Positions 8,043-21,035 of a DNA stretch of 64,000 nt are shown here, one piece after another (positions within the stretch are counted from its first letter, which is position 1; the number at the start of each line of letters is the position of its first letter). The notes under the pieces are model-generated. The model was not told the DNA's origin, did not search any database, and was given only the letters and a program-made list of their open reading frames with translations. Both the position numbers and the translations under genes were made by a program. The stretch is from Lyophyllum atratum (Eukaryota > Basidiomycota > Agaricomycetes > Agaricales > Lyophyllaceae), in contig JACGCN010000014.1 in assembly GCA_014905825.1 (NCBI GenBank), forward strand, positions 1,116,001-1,180,000, read 5' to 3'.

Positions 8043-10835
8043 ATGCGCTTTGAAGAACTCCTTTTCCGCGATTCGCGCGACCGTGTGACTGGTTTTGAGG
8101 AACGTCGAATCGACGATGAACTGTGGATCGGACTCAACGGCGCCGTCGACACAATTCCATCCGAGGCACGAGCGTACAAAGACCGCCCCCTCTACAGTAA
8201 TACGGACGCGATCATCAAGCCCGACGGCTCCTACTTGGACATGGAGTGGGGGGCGCAGCCAGACTGGTTCGACCTCAAGCATCACTGGCGAGGTTACATT
8301 CCGGTGTCGGACGGGAGAGATATCTCGGCTCCGTGGTTCGTTCGCTTCCAGCGCCCCGTGAAGCTGCACGTTAGTCCGGATGGCCAGGCCTGCATCGATC
8401 TCTCCGTGAACATGGAGATGATACACGACCTCGACGCCATTCAGGAAATGGTCGAAGACATTCGAATCTTCGGCAAGACCGGGGTAATGGACAGCTTCCC
8501 TGATCCCTTCAACACCGAGCGTCTACATGATATCGTAGACTCGGAACGCCTCGCAGCAAAGCTTCAAGCGGAAGCCAAGCGGGCGGCCCTCGAAGGTATC
8601 GCATTCGTGCATTGGTGGAGGGCCTGTGTTCCGAGCCATGCCAACGACTTCACCGATACAGAGCGCGGGCGCATTGGCGAGTTGCATCTGGAGACCTACA
8701 GGAAACGGGGTATCCTCGTCGATCTGGAACGCGATTGGCGGGCTCTAGACTTCGGGCTATTGACGCGTCACGACGTCCCAATATTCTATCGCTGGACGGA
8801 CGAACTCGCTGCGGACGAGCGGTTTGCAAGGTTCGATCCTAAGATTCTCAGGGAATTCCACGCGGGGCACCTGGCTGTGGGCAATGTTCTTAGAGCTCCG
8901 ACACCAGCAGAGGCATACACCATCGACTGTCATCAACGTTTGATCACCCACGACAATTTCCTACAGTTCCAGCGCATCGCTTACGAAGACGACCCCCTTT
9001 ACGGGGACCCTACCAAATGGAAGGCGTCATACTTCGTCACCGACTTCATGGGGTGGCATCGGCGTCCTATCAAGGATCGCGCCCAGTTATGGCTCATGGC
9101 CCAGCAATTCGCGGCAACCACCCTCCAGGAGGATTCCGGGGAAGTCATCGTCTATCATCGGTGGATAACGCGATCCCCGGAGCCAGAGGACGGGATTGAC
9201 CAAGGTGGTGCGATCGAAGGAGATGGCGACGATGGGACGACAGCCATGCTGGGCGATCCCGACGACATCCACGAGCTGCGGGAACTCTTCAAGGACTCCT
9301 ACGCCCCGAGCCGGGGACAGCAAGTAGATGAGACAACCGGCTTGCTCATGACAACACCCACCATCACTTCCACCAGTCTGCTCGACCGCATAGCAAGGCC
9401 CGAACGACAGTCCGCACTCATTACCGACATGTCGGGAGATCGGGGAAACAACGGAAGCCTCCTGGACCGGATCGGAGGCCCTCAGGAGAACCCGGAGGCC
9501 ATTGACAACATTGGAGAGCAAGCAGACGACAACGACGGCACGGTCCGAGGGAGGAGTCCTTTATCGAACCGCATCACGATGCGGAGGCGCCATGACCCAC
9601 GGGAGGACGCACCACTTCCTAACCGACGCAGCCTTTCACCACTTCGCGGCCCGGAAACCAGGACAGCCATCGCGTCACCTTGGGCGCGCCATGTAGCTGA
9701 CGTTCGCGGAACGAGCTCTGATCCCGGGAGTTCCAGGGACCCGGATGCGAGGGAGGACTCAGACGGGAACACCCCTCGTTCTGCTTACGGGGTCGCAACT
9801 GATATGTTTCCGACTGAGAGAAGCGCTTTCATAGACCAATTCCGAGGATGGGGTGCGCCTTTCACACACGCCACGCGCATCGCCGCCTTCCCATCGACCA
9901 AGGTCGAATGGGATACCAATCTTCTCCACGACGGATGGCTGATCATCGACCGCCCCGAAGTCGAGGTCCGTATGCGGTACTACGCAGCCACGCACCCCGG
10001 CGTCCGCCACATTCGACAGGTACTGGAATACGCGATCGAGAAGGGCCTCCGCTTTCGTTTAGGAGTCCAGCTCGCGGATATGGGGAAGTTTCGACCTCTT
10101 ACTCGCGACATGCCCACCATCGAACGCACCACAGGGCGTCAGCCCCACCAGATGGGATTCCAGGAGGACGTTCTCACATGGGGACAAGGAGGGACGGCTT
10201 TCCGCATGAACTACTTGGGGAAAATGGGCGCAGTTATGAATCGCGCCCATGCTGGAGCCTTCATCGGACGAGGAGGTGGGCTGAGCTGGATCGCGCAAAC
10301 CTTTGGCGGCCACGTCATCGTACAGAAGTTCATTCGGGGGCCGTCTACCACTATATCATGGCACAATTCGAGCGAATCAGACTCCACCTCGGATCAGCCC
10401 TCTCACGCCCAGTACGACTTTGTCTCGCCGGGCGAGGAAAGTCTGATCCTAGGCCATATCCCTCACACGGATTCCGAACACGAGCGCTGGGTGTTCCCTC
10501 CCGAAGACTTGCTTGCACTCCTCTGCGATTTCTGGTCGGGCGAGTGGAGCCCAAGAATCGAGCGAGTTTTTCTGGACATCAAGCGCGAGATCGATCAGGA
10601 CCGCATCCGCGCCAGGACCAGAGGCGAGTGGCGCGCGTACTTCCGTCGTGCGAATCGTAGCACGCGGGAACCCGAGCACAAGATGCACGACGATGCGGTC
10701 ACGGAGGGGAACCGACGTCTCCTCGGCGCGTTTGGACAATCATGGAGCAGCCAACAGCTGTGGACCTTGAGACTGCTGGAAGCATACGACCCGTTGACTA
10801 GGCAAAAGAAGGGGGGCTTTGTGAGGCGGCGCTAG
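8043..10835 (+). CDS. Third ORF downstream of pol, 930 residues
   Basis: Single uninterrupted frame. The start is ATG 8043 (A at -3); the frame stays open upstream to 8016 without an ATG. I recognise no enzymatic domain. The N-terminal half is W/D/R-rich and globular (for example IAFVHWWRACVP, YRWTDELAADERFARFDPK). The middle (about residues 390-600) is acidic, S/P/R-rich and probably disordered. A second globular part has FIGRGGGLSWIAQ and VFPPEDLLALLCDFWS. ORFs of this general look recur beside Ty3 elements in Agaricomycetes, to my recollection. Its position between integrase and a purine tract (10844-10854) suggests it is part of the element rather than a host gene. It has no signal peptide and no obvious membrane segment, so it is not a clear env. 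Confidence 0.7.
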   Translation: MRFEELLFRDSRDRVTGFEERRIDDELWIGLNGAVDTIPSEARAYKDRPLYSNTDAIIKPDGSYLDMEWGAQPDWFDLKHHWRGYIPVSDGRDISAPWFVRFQRPVKLHVSPDGQACIDLSVNMEMIHDLDAIQEMVEDIRIFGKTGVMDSFPDPFNTERLHDIVDSERLAAKLQAEAKRAALEGIAFVHWWRACVPSHANDFTDTERGRIGELHLETYRKRGILVDLERDWRALDFGLLTRHDVPIFYRWTDELAADERFARFDPKILREFHAGHLAVGNVLRAPTPAEAYTIDCHQRLITHDNFLQFQRIAYEDDPLYGDPTKWKASYFVTDFMGWHRRPIKDRAQLWLMAQQFAATTLQEDSGEVIVYHRWITRSPEPEDGIDQGGAIEGDGDDGTTAMLGDPDDIHELRELFKDSYAPSRGQQVDETTGLLMTTPTITSTSLLDRIARPERQSALITDMSGDRGNNGSLLDRIGGPQENPEAIDNIGEQADDNDGTVRGRSPLSNRITMRRRHDPREDAPLPNRRSLSPLRGPETRTAIASPWARHVADVRGTSSDPGSSRDPDAREDSDGNTPRSAYGVATDMFPTERSAFIDQFRGWGAPFTHATRIAAFPSTKVEWDTNLLHDGWLIIDRPEVEVRMRYYAATHPGVRHIRQVLEYAIEKGLRFRLGVQLADMGKFRPLTRDMPTIERTTGRQPHQMGFQEDVLTWGQGGTAFRMNYLGKMGAVMNRAHAGAFIGRGGGLSWIAQTFGGHVIVQKFIRGPSTTISWHNSSESDSTSDQPSHAQYDFVSPGEESLILGHIPHTDSEHERWVFPPEDLLALLCDFWSGEWSPRIERVFLDIKREIDQDRIRARTRGEWRAYFRRANRSTREPEHKMHDDAVTEGNRRLLGAFGQSWSSQQLWTLRLLEAYDPLTRQKKGGFVRRR

Positions 10836-11301
10836 GAGGACCAGCGAGGGGGACACTCTATTCTTTTACCTAGCAACTTCTGCATTAGGATTCCGTTATG
10901 TTATGTCACAAATCACGTCACAGTAGCTATACCACGTAGAGTACCGCTATTTGTGCATTATCACTTTTTCACCATCAGCCTTTGCTTGAGTAAGACTCTC
11001 GAGCCAGTAGGCCTCCGGGTGTTGCATTCAGCTTTCACAAGACTATAGAGAGGATCAACAGACTTCCACCCTCTCCCTTAGAACCTCGCTTGCGGCCTTT
11101 CCCGAGTAGGAAGGACTATTAGCTTGCGGCCTTTCCCTAGCGAATAGGCCTTGATTCTACGGGAGAATCTAAGTCTGAGGACCGTCTTACTAAGGTCAAT
11201 TCACCTTCATCTCTCTCTTCCAGCCCGCCGGGATCACTCGTTAGTCGGACGACCCACTCGGAACCCATTCGGACACAGAAGCAGGTTCCACAGCCACCCT
11301 G
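10836..11301 (+). other. Probable 3' end of the retroelement (PPT / LTR zone), borders unresolved
   Basis: Non-coding. Purine-rich stretches at 10804-10816 and 10844-10854 are candidate polypurine tracts. Within the zone a 16-bp direct repeat, GCTTGCGGCCTTTCCC, occurs at 11088-11103 and 11122-11137. The 5' LTR is outside the window, so LTR borders cannot be set by comparison. The zone runs straight into the transposase remnant that starts near 11302. Confidence 0.4.
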
Positions 11302-12510
11302 CAAGTCAACACTGATCAGACACAGCTGGTTTATCAGCACGGCACAAATACAACATGGAATCAACGAGGCGCCTCACAGGTTGCGACAGTAGGACAAGAG
11401 GAGAAACAAGCATTTACCCTCGTTCCTTCCATCTCTGCCAGCGGAGTGCTGTTGCCAATGCAGGCTGTTTTCTTTGGTGGTACGAATGCATCATGCCCGA
11501 GTAAATCTGCGCCTGGATACGCGGAGGCCATAAAACTCGGATTGAAGATGGTGCCCTCCAAGTCTTCGACATACTGGTCTACTCAAGAGACAATGTGCGG
11601 CCTCGTGGATGATATCATTGCCCCGTACTTCGAGTCAGCCAAGCAGAAACTGGGGCTGCCGTCGACGCAGTCTTCGATCTGGAAGATAGACTGTTGGTCG
11701 GTCCACAAGTCAAAGGAATTCCTCGGATGGATGAAAACTTACCACGGCAACATCATCGTGATCTTCGTTCCTGGTGGATGCACCAGCGTTTGGCAGCCGC
11801 TCGATGTGGGGATCCAGCGTGTCTTGAAGCTCAGCATGAAGCAGTCAGCCCATCGAGATGTCGTGGAGGAAGTTTCACAGCAGATTTCCAAGAACGAGGC
11901 GCTCAAACTGGACACATTGCTTCCCACACTCAGGAACTGTTCAGTTGGGTGGCTTGTCAACGCCATCCACGACATCAATGATAAGGATTTAATTCTCAAG
12001 GTCAGTTGATAAATCCTCTGGTATATTTCACTAATATGGTTTCTAAAGGTGTTTGAATTGTGTCGAGTGGGTGGTTTCAATGCGTCGCATGCAAGCATGA
12101 CATCACCCGAAGCGCTGGCCAAGCTACGCGAACTCCCTACCACAAACCCAGCATTCTATCTCGAGCTTTCTGGCGCTGCAGCTGCAGAGGCTAACAAAGC
12201 GGCCTTTCAAGGGTCTGACAAGGAGCCCACGTTCTCTGCGGACTTCGAATCGGATGCTTCAGACATTCCTGTCGGTGTCGTTGTTGACCACATCATTTCG
12301 GGAGGCTCCACCATCGACGAAGGTTTCTCGCTCGCTGCGGATGGAGGAATTAGTAGGCTAGGCAGTGGAGAGGATATTGATGCCGAGGACGAGCTTCCTA
12401 TGGATGCTGGGATTGAGGCTCCGAAGGTTCCAGAGGACCTTGGACGCGGGCGCCGTAAGAAGACAGTGCCAAACCGATATGGTGGTAGCGCTGACTGGGA
12501 AGACCACTAA
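11302..12510 (+). pseudogene. DDE_1/pogo-like transposase, 5'-truncated
   Basis: Coding in frame from about 11302 (VNTDQTQLVYQ, first catalytic D) through IWKIDCWSVH (second D) to GGCTSVWQPLDVGIQR (the QPLD motif of pogo/Tigger-like DDE enzymes). A 48-bp intron (12001-12048, GTCAGT..AAAG, branch-like CTAAT) joins LILK to VFELCRVGG, and the frame ends at TAA 12508-12510. A TAG at 11242 closes the frame upstream. The N-terminal HTH/CENP-B-like part is absent, and the sequence upstream is the end of the Ty3 element. The missing part may lie left of the window if the Ty3 element landed in this gene. Confidence 0.75.
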
Positions 12511-12589
12511 CTTTGTCTCGTTTGCCATGAGTATAGCGTGCCACTTAGGCTGTAAAAAAAATCGAATTTCAGCCTTCAAAAACTGTGAA

Positions 12590-13120
12590 TAAGCAGTGTT
12601 CATAGGTCTCGGTAATGGGTAACAGATACCTGAAGTGTTCAGTTCACACGTCATGGTAACGCGTAACGTGAACACTCGGTCGAAATGGTACAGTACCTCG
12701 TTCATGACATCTGTAAGTGAACGTTGAAACAAAACTTGAGAGGATTGAATGGCGGTTTGGTTGTCGATGAGGAGGCCGACAAGAGTATTGACGTCGGCAA
12801 GAGGGGGTGCTGCGGTCGGCATCTGTGGCTGTACCGGGATGGAAGTATCCTGGAGAGGTGGCTGTGGTAGAGATGGCTGTGGCAGATCAGGAACGAAGTT
12901 GATCGGATTTTGCGGCAAGATCTGACTCCTGAGGGCTCGGGACTCGGAACTGTTGGCTTGGATGGACGGGGATATCGGCGGGATCAATACTGCCATGTAG
13001 TCGAGTGAAGTGGTCTCGACCGGCAGAAGGAATGGGGGTGTAGATGGCGGGGTTTAAGGGAGGTGGAGCATCGAGCCAGGTGTAGCTGAGGTTGACAGAA
13101 GTTCCCGATGGATTGTTCAT
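12590..13120 (-). CDS. Proline-rich hypothetical protein, uncertain
   Basis: Two overlapping minus-strand frames look coding by composition. ATG 13120 opens a 77-residue frame ending at 12887. A second frame, spanning about 12590-12996, contains repeated LPQP-type segments and an amphipathic stretch (LVGLLIDNQTAIQSSQVLF). A splice or a frameshift near 12890-12900 could join them. A TATA-like element sits upstream (13265-13275). No family recognised; it could be a remnant of a mobile-element protein. Confidence 0.25.
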
Positions 13121-13264
13121 GGTGTATGGGATCGAGTCAAACTTGTAAGAACCGAATGATATAGATCAATGATAAGATGAAGATGATGAGAGCGACTTGG
13201 CTGAAAGAGATAACCGGGTGAAAACACTGTGTTGACTCGATACTGGATACAAGGTAATCTACGA

Positions 13265-13275
13265 GGCTTTTATAA
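13265..13275 (-). promoter_or_regulatory. TATA-like element
   Basis: On the minus strand the bases read CTTATAAAAGC, about 145 bp upstream of the ATG at 13120. The match is good, but the gene it would serve is uncertain. Confidence 0.3.
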
Positions 13276-13280
13276 GGTAG

Positions 13281-13391
13281 GGTTTTTGAGTAAGTACAGT
13301 TTGAGTGAGGAGGTTTGAGTAAGTAGGTTTGAGTAAGTAGGTTTGAGTGAGGAAGTTTGAGTAAGTTTGAGTAAGTAAGTTTGAGTGAGAG
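13281..13391. repeat. Imperfect tandem repeat of GTTTGAGTAAGTAG / GTTTGAGTGAGGAG
   Basis: About eight degenerate units of 10-14 bp built on GTTTGAGT(A/G)AG, alternating between two forms. No coding sense in any frame. It lies between the minus-strand candidate at 13120 and the Ldb17-like gene. Confidence 0.8.
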
Positions 13392-13744
13392 GAATATGAG
13401 ATGGTTGAGATGTTGGAAAGAGCGAAGCGGAGGTGAGGGGTCGGGATTCGGAAGGGACTTAGCGGTTTATGACATGCTTTCCTCTTCAACTCCGCCCAAA
13501 TCTCAATTTTTTCCCGCGAGTCCCTTTCTATGGCACGCGAGATTGTATTCCAACAATATTCTTTGTATACACATAGTATCTCGTGCAGTGGATGGGGCAC
13601 AGAAGACGAGGACCAGGTGTACGGTCGGAATTTGAAACGGCACAGCGCCCCACTGAAGACTGTGATCATGTAGGTTAGGGTTTATAAAGGACTTCTCCAC
13701 CCCCATGTCAGCGGCTCGACCGCTGCTACTGAGCTCTGCCCTCC

Positions 13745-15985
13745 ATGCCGCTCAACTTCCGTAGCTCGGTGCCTGCGCTTGCGATGGAGGACGACCTTGG
13801 GATCACATATTTGGTGGACAATGCCCAGCAGTTCTGGTCAGGTACGTCGTGGGATCCTTCGTCGATTTTCCATACTCACGCTCACTGATTTTTCAGAACT
13901 CGAGGATATGTTGGAGTTTGGGAAGGACGATATTCCGACGCTCTCGCTGCTAGATTCTACGCTTGGAAGGTATCTCGCTCTTTGTGCAGCTTACCACGGC
14001 AAGTGCACGGAAATCTGTACTTCCGGGGCTTTCACGAGCTAATACTGATCATTTAGAGCAATATTTGCAGAGCCCGCTGCAACTAAAGCATGCATGCGAA
14101 CTTATTCTCGACTCGGAGCTGTTTGAATTCCATTCAGAACGTATGTGCGAGATCCTGGTGGACGACCTACAGTCGGTGTGTTTTAGTGTCCACATACCAC
14201 ATATGATGCTCACAGTTTTACTAGGCGACAGACCCACACACGCAGCTAATATTCTACCATGTTCTTCTCTGTTACGGGCGCCGTCGATCCGATTTCTTCC
14301 GATCGCATAAACGATGGCAGCCCCTCTTACCCCTGATCATGGACCACATCCTCTTAGAGATCGACCCAGAAGTGGAGGACACCTATTTCGGGGTCGCCGG
14401 TGGCTCTCGCGGCGGTTTTGGGAACGTTCCGGTACCAATCGAAGCGAAGCTGAGGAGTTTGGGAGTGCGATTACTTTATGAAGTGTGTCGGATACAGAAA
14501 TTCTCTGTGCAAGATCTTCGTACGTGAACTTTTTACCATAGCTTTGAATTCCACGTAACGCGGACCTCCCTTTATCAGGAATCTTTGATGATGCTTTCAT
14601 CGATTATTTGTTTGACCTTGTCGAGCAGACAAGGCACATGCATGACGAGACGTTCAACTACAGCGTCATCAAGTTGATCGTAAGAAGATGCTCGTGCATT
14701 CCTTCGACAGAGCCTGATTTTCTTGCTAGGTCTCCTTGAACGAGCAATTCATGGTAGCCTCTTTGGAAACAGAGCCAGCGATGAATGACTCGGAACTCAA
14801 GAATCGAGTTCTACGTGTCCTTGTGCGTCGCCTTGGTTCCACTAAAACCTTTGGTGAAAACATGATTTTCATGCTCAACCGTGCAGGTACGTAACATGTC
14901 TTCTAACTAGTCATCTTATCATCTTGATCATGACCGATATATTTGTAGAAAGAACCCCGGAAGACCTCTGCATGCAGCTTCTCATCCTCAAGATCCTTTA
15001 TGTCTTGTTTACGACGAAGGGCACTTCTGAGTACTTTTACACCAACGATCTGTGTGTTTTGGTCGATGTGTTCCTTCGCGAACTGGTTGATTTAGATGAG
15101 GAAAGCGAGTCGGTGCGTGTCTAGTTGTAGCTCAACATTTTTCGGCTGATCCAAGTGCAGTTACGGCATACCTACCTACGAGTCCTTCACCCCCTTCTTA
15201 CCAAGACACAACTGCGCGACGTTCCCTACAAGCGGCCACAAATAGTGTATTCTCTTGAATCCCTGGTCGCGAACGCTAGCGTCAGAGACGTAAACCCTAC
15301 CACGAAGCGACTGGTCGAGAGATGCCTCAGTGGCGACTGGTGTGTCAATTTGATCAAACCCAAGCAGGCAGACCACGCCGAACGCGCCGCCAGTCCAGGC
15401 AGCGACGTGTCCGCTGCCCTTAGCCCGAATCAAGTTGGACTTAGTTCCGTGCATGCCTCTTCTCAGCTTCAGCGGGCTAACTCCAAGACTCTGAAGGCAA
15501 GCAAAAGCGCGGAGAACCTCCGAGCCGGCCCCGACGTTCCAAGGCCAACCCGCTCACCCCTGGATAACATCCGACGCCCAAGCAATGCCAGTGCAATCAG
15601 TCTCTCCGGAGTCGCTAACGCTATTGCTCCGCATCCCAGCTCCCACGTTGGCCCTATCTCCAAGCGCCGGGGCACTGCCAGCGCCATCGAAATGGAAAGC
15701 CACTTCTCTAGCCGGCTTCCTCCATCGCCGCTCATGGAGACCGGATTCTATAAGCACCATCCACAGCTTATGCCATCCTCGACCAAATCGCTGAACCGTC
15801 TCCCTGACCTTGGTGTCCAATCCTACCCGCCACAACGCCGCTCGGCGCCACCTCCACCGCCAAAGAGGCGGAAACCACCAGCGATTCCGATTGAGCGAAC
15901 GCACGGTGGCGCGACTATCACTGCCATCAAGTCCTCTGCGAGTGTACCGCTGATCAAGGTCGCGAAGGCATCACAGCACACCTAG
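13745..15985 (+). CDS. LDB17: Ldb17/SPIN90/Dip1 family Arp2/3 activator
   Basis: Eight exons: 13745-13841, 13897-13998, 14057-14175, 14225-14519, 14579-14679, 14730-14886, 14949-15112, 15161-15985; all junctions keep phase, giving 619 residues. The helical leucine-rich core of the SPIN90/Ldb17 family spans about residues 60-350 (recognisable stretches: [50 protein letters not shown]). The C-terminal tail is Ser/Pro-rich and carries a [11 protein letters not shown] proline block suited to SH3 binding. In yeasts this family activates Arp2/3 without a mother filament and seeds endocytic actin patches. Start chosen at ATG 13745; ATG 13784 is an in-frame alternative. Intron 2 uses a GC donor (GCAAGT at 13999) with a GCTAATAC branch site. 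No lesion seen. Confidence 0.88.
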
Positions 15986-16197
15986 CATCTGCAGCTGTTC
16001 CCCAACGCGCTTGCCCCGAACAACGTCTTGGAATTTCAGTCCCCACCATATATCACTTACATTCTTGGACCTTGCATCGCATACATATCAATTACCCCAC
16101 ATCATCTCGCATAGCAAGCCCTAGCTTGAATCTGGATTCATAGCAATCGCGACCTGTCTAAAGTCGGCATATGTACATTATTTTGATATCTAGGTAT
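15986..16197. other. Short convergent intergenic region
   Basis: 212 bp between the convergent stops of the Ldb17-like gene and KRS1. A/T-rich; it must hold both 3' ends. No other feature seen. Confidence 0.6.
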
Positions 16198-18383
<2,186 letters not shown>

Positions 18384-18674
18384 GGTGCGGGCAGGAGGTA
18401 CGGCGCGTGGATAGATTGGATATGGAAATCGGACAAGAGGTCGAAGCAAAAGCCGGTACATCCACTTTGAAAAGATTTTACTTGATCGAGTCAGATCAGG
18501 CCAAATCTTCACGTGGCCTTGTTTGCCACTGCCTCCACCCTCAAACAACCTCCTCGAAAAATAGATAAGTACGAATAATATTGGTCAATGGTAACAAGTA
18601 TATAGACACAGCAAGTCCAGCAGCCAATATATAAACCAAAAATAAAATGCATCGGAGATCTAGACCCAGCCCTC

Positions 18675-20465
18675 CTAACACTTGATAAAATTCCCTACAA
18701 TCATCGTCGGGATCCCCCACTTGTCTCTCCGGATCGTGAAGGAGAAACAGCAGTTTACAAAGCCTTCCTCTGTGTTCTCCTCTTTTCTCTCCTCCCCTTC
18801 CTTTTGCTTTGCTGCGATAGCATTTAGTTGCGGTCTGTAGCGCAACACGCATGACGTCAGCACCGCCTTCTGGCTCGAGTCGAACGCGACATGGCCGTAT
18901 TTCTGTCATGGCCGTCAGCTGGCACACGCGTAGCGGAGGATGTCACGACGTACCTCCCAGTAATTGACAGCAGACTCTTCGGCCATGAGCTCGTAGATGC
19001 AGAGACGGCCCTGAGCAAAGGTTAGTATGCGCTACCGCGGAGGGGAAAGACACGTACGTCTCGCATCATGTACCCATCGACACCGATGAGCTCCGTGAAC
19101 TCGCGATTACCCTTGTAAATCTCGCCTGTCCGTCGCCATAAACATGCAGGGACACCCATTGCGGAGAAAACGCGGTCATAGTCGAGCAGCAGGCGCTCAA
19201 ACGCCTCCTCGATGAACACAAGGTCCTACGTAGAATTGGCATCAAGCCCATGACGACCAATGCTAGAGTGTGGGTGCTTACAAGATCCCGTAGTGACTGC
19301 GCTACAGCCTAAACAACTCAAGTCAGCGACGATAAATGGACAGAGCGGGAATAGCGGCGGCTTACGCGGAATTTAGGGCGTAGTACCGACAAAGGTTGCA
19401 AAATTTGCTGCTTCGAATCCTGCGAGACGCTATAAAAGGGTCAGCATCCATAGACCACGGCCACTGAGCACGGCGTACTTTCTATCCATCCAGCGCGACA
19501 ACCGCGCGTAGCCTTTGACGTAGTTGTACGGCTTCAACAACCCCGCTTCATACTTACTGCGAATGACGCGATTCAGTCGCTCATTGCGCGAGCCAGACTC
19601 CTGGTCGGCCGCTGTGAGCAAGAACTTCTCCGTCTTCGTCGCAGCGGGAAGCACGGGCGTGGAAGCCTCTACCGGGATCTCGCCCGTGAGTGCTGGTGGT
19701 GTGGCCTCAGCGGTGTCGGTGCTGGAGCCGCTGGTCGAGACATCAGCAGAGAAATTAGGCTGCGTCGGCTGGCTAGTAGGATTTGGATATGACAAAACCG
19801 ATGATCCGAGATTGGTAGGCGGCGACGTAAAAAACGAGCCCTCGTCTAAGGTTTCTAAAAAGTCGCTGCAGCACGTGTTGGAAGGGTCGAATAGTATGAG
19901 CCGAAGAGCATGCGCACCTCAACACCGAAAACTCGTTCCCCAGCGTCTCTGGCTGATACAAAAACTGGCCCTGCGGCACGCTCATGGGCCACGCAGAGTT
20001 CGTGGACGACTGGGCGGGTGGGGGCGCCTGATAGACCGTAACTGATGATGGAATTAGCACCAGGCGTTGCTTCGATGCAGGGACTTGCCTGGCGCAAAGG
20101 TCCGCGACATGTCCACGCCCAACGCGGTAGGCTGTTTGTCGGTGACCTTGGGTCGTCGCTCGTCGTGACATAGGTGCCCAATTTCCCGTTTTATACTACG
20201 CGACGCAGGTGGTCAGTAGGTATGTCGACGAGTCACGACGATGTACACACCAGCGCTGGCAGGGCCTGCCCTCGTCACAAGTCATATGGCTGCGCCTGCA
20301 GTACAGACAAGCGTGATTGACTTTTCTCCTCTTCGTCACCTTTTTCTTTCTCGATCCATCGTCTGGGGCAGCAGCCAGTAGTCCAGTGCTGGTCGCGGTG
20401 GAGGTCGAAGCAGACGCTGCTTTCTGGGCAGCAGCAGGCTCAGAATACGAGGTGAACGTAGACAT
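18675..20465 (-). CDS. ERT1: Zn2Cys6 transcription factor with PAS domain, Ert1/AcuK type
   Basis: Nine exons on the minus strand: 20465-20251, 20195-20089, 20041-19918, 19865-19479, 19429-19366, 19308-19282, 19225-19058, 19010-18954, 18902-18675; 458 residues. The binuclear zinc cluster (C-x2-C-x6-C-x5-C-x2-C-x8-C, with ACLYCRRSHMTC and CIKREIGHLC) is assembled across intron 1. Next comes the family signature PQGQFLYQPETLGNEFSVL, then a low-complexity Thr/Pro segment, and a PAS-like domain towards the C-terminus (FERLLLDYDRVFSAMG, FTELIGVDGYM). Fungal members activate gluconeogenic genes when sugars are lacking. Intron 2 (20088-20042) has a GC donor (GCAAGT). Start set at ATG 20465; the frame is open upstream, so a longer form is possible. 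Confidence 0.9.
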
Positions 20466-21035
20466 TAGTGCATAGGAGCCGACGACGCGGAGATTTGACG
20501 AACGGGCGGTAGCCGAGGTGTAGCCGAGGTGCAGCTTTCGATGGTATGAAGGGTAAAAGGGACCCTGGGAACACTGGCAAGACCCCAAAAATCATGTGCT
20601 CCTCATTGCGTATACGGACATTTATCTGCTACATGCACAACAGCTCAACTAGTACCCAGTCTACTACACAACCATTCAAGTCAAGAACACGAACCTTTGC
20701 ATGCCACAACGCACAACATCAAACGATCAAATTAAAGCGGAGAAGACGACCGACCGTGAAGCGGAAGGGACGAAGGGAAACATAGTACGTACATCGATCA
20801 TTACACGAGGGGATGACAACGACGAATACACTGTGCCTACCGCTATGTTTTTGTTCCCATTTAACTGCGGCGCGATGCAGTTTATTTCAAATAGGTATGA
20901 GTGTGAAAAAGCAATAAGTAACAGTCCACGAGGAAGACGGGGGGACAGGATGGGGACGGACGCTGCTTCATCATTGCACTGCCGACGGTCATGAGCAAAA
21001 GCAGAAGGAAAAAATACGCCAGACGGATCTTGTCG
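20466..21035. other. Intergenic region, ERT1 promoter and BuGZ 3' flank
   Basis: 570 bp without a convincing coding frame. It holds the ERT1 5' region and the BuGZ 3' end. No motif called. Confidence 0.5.
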
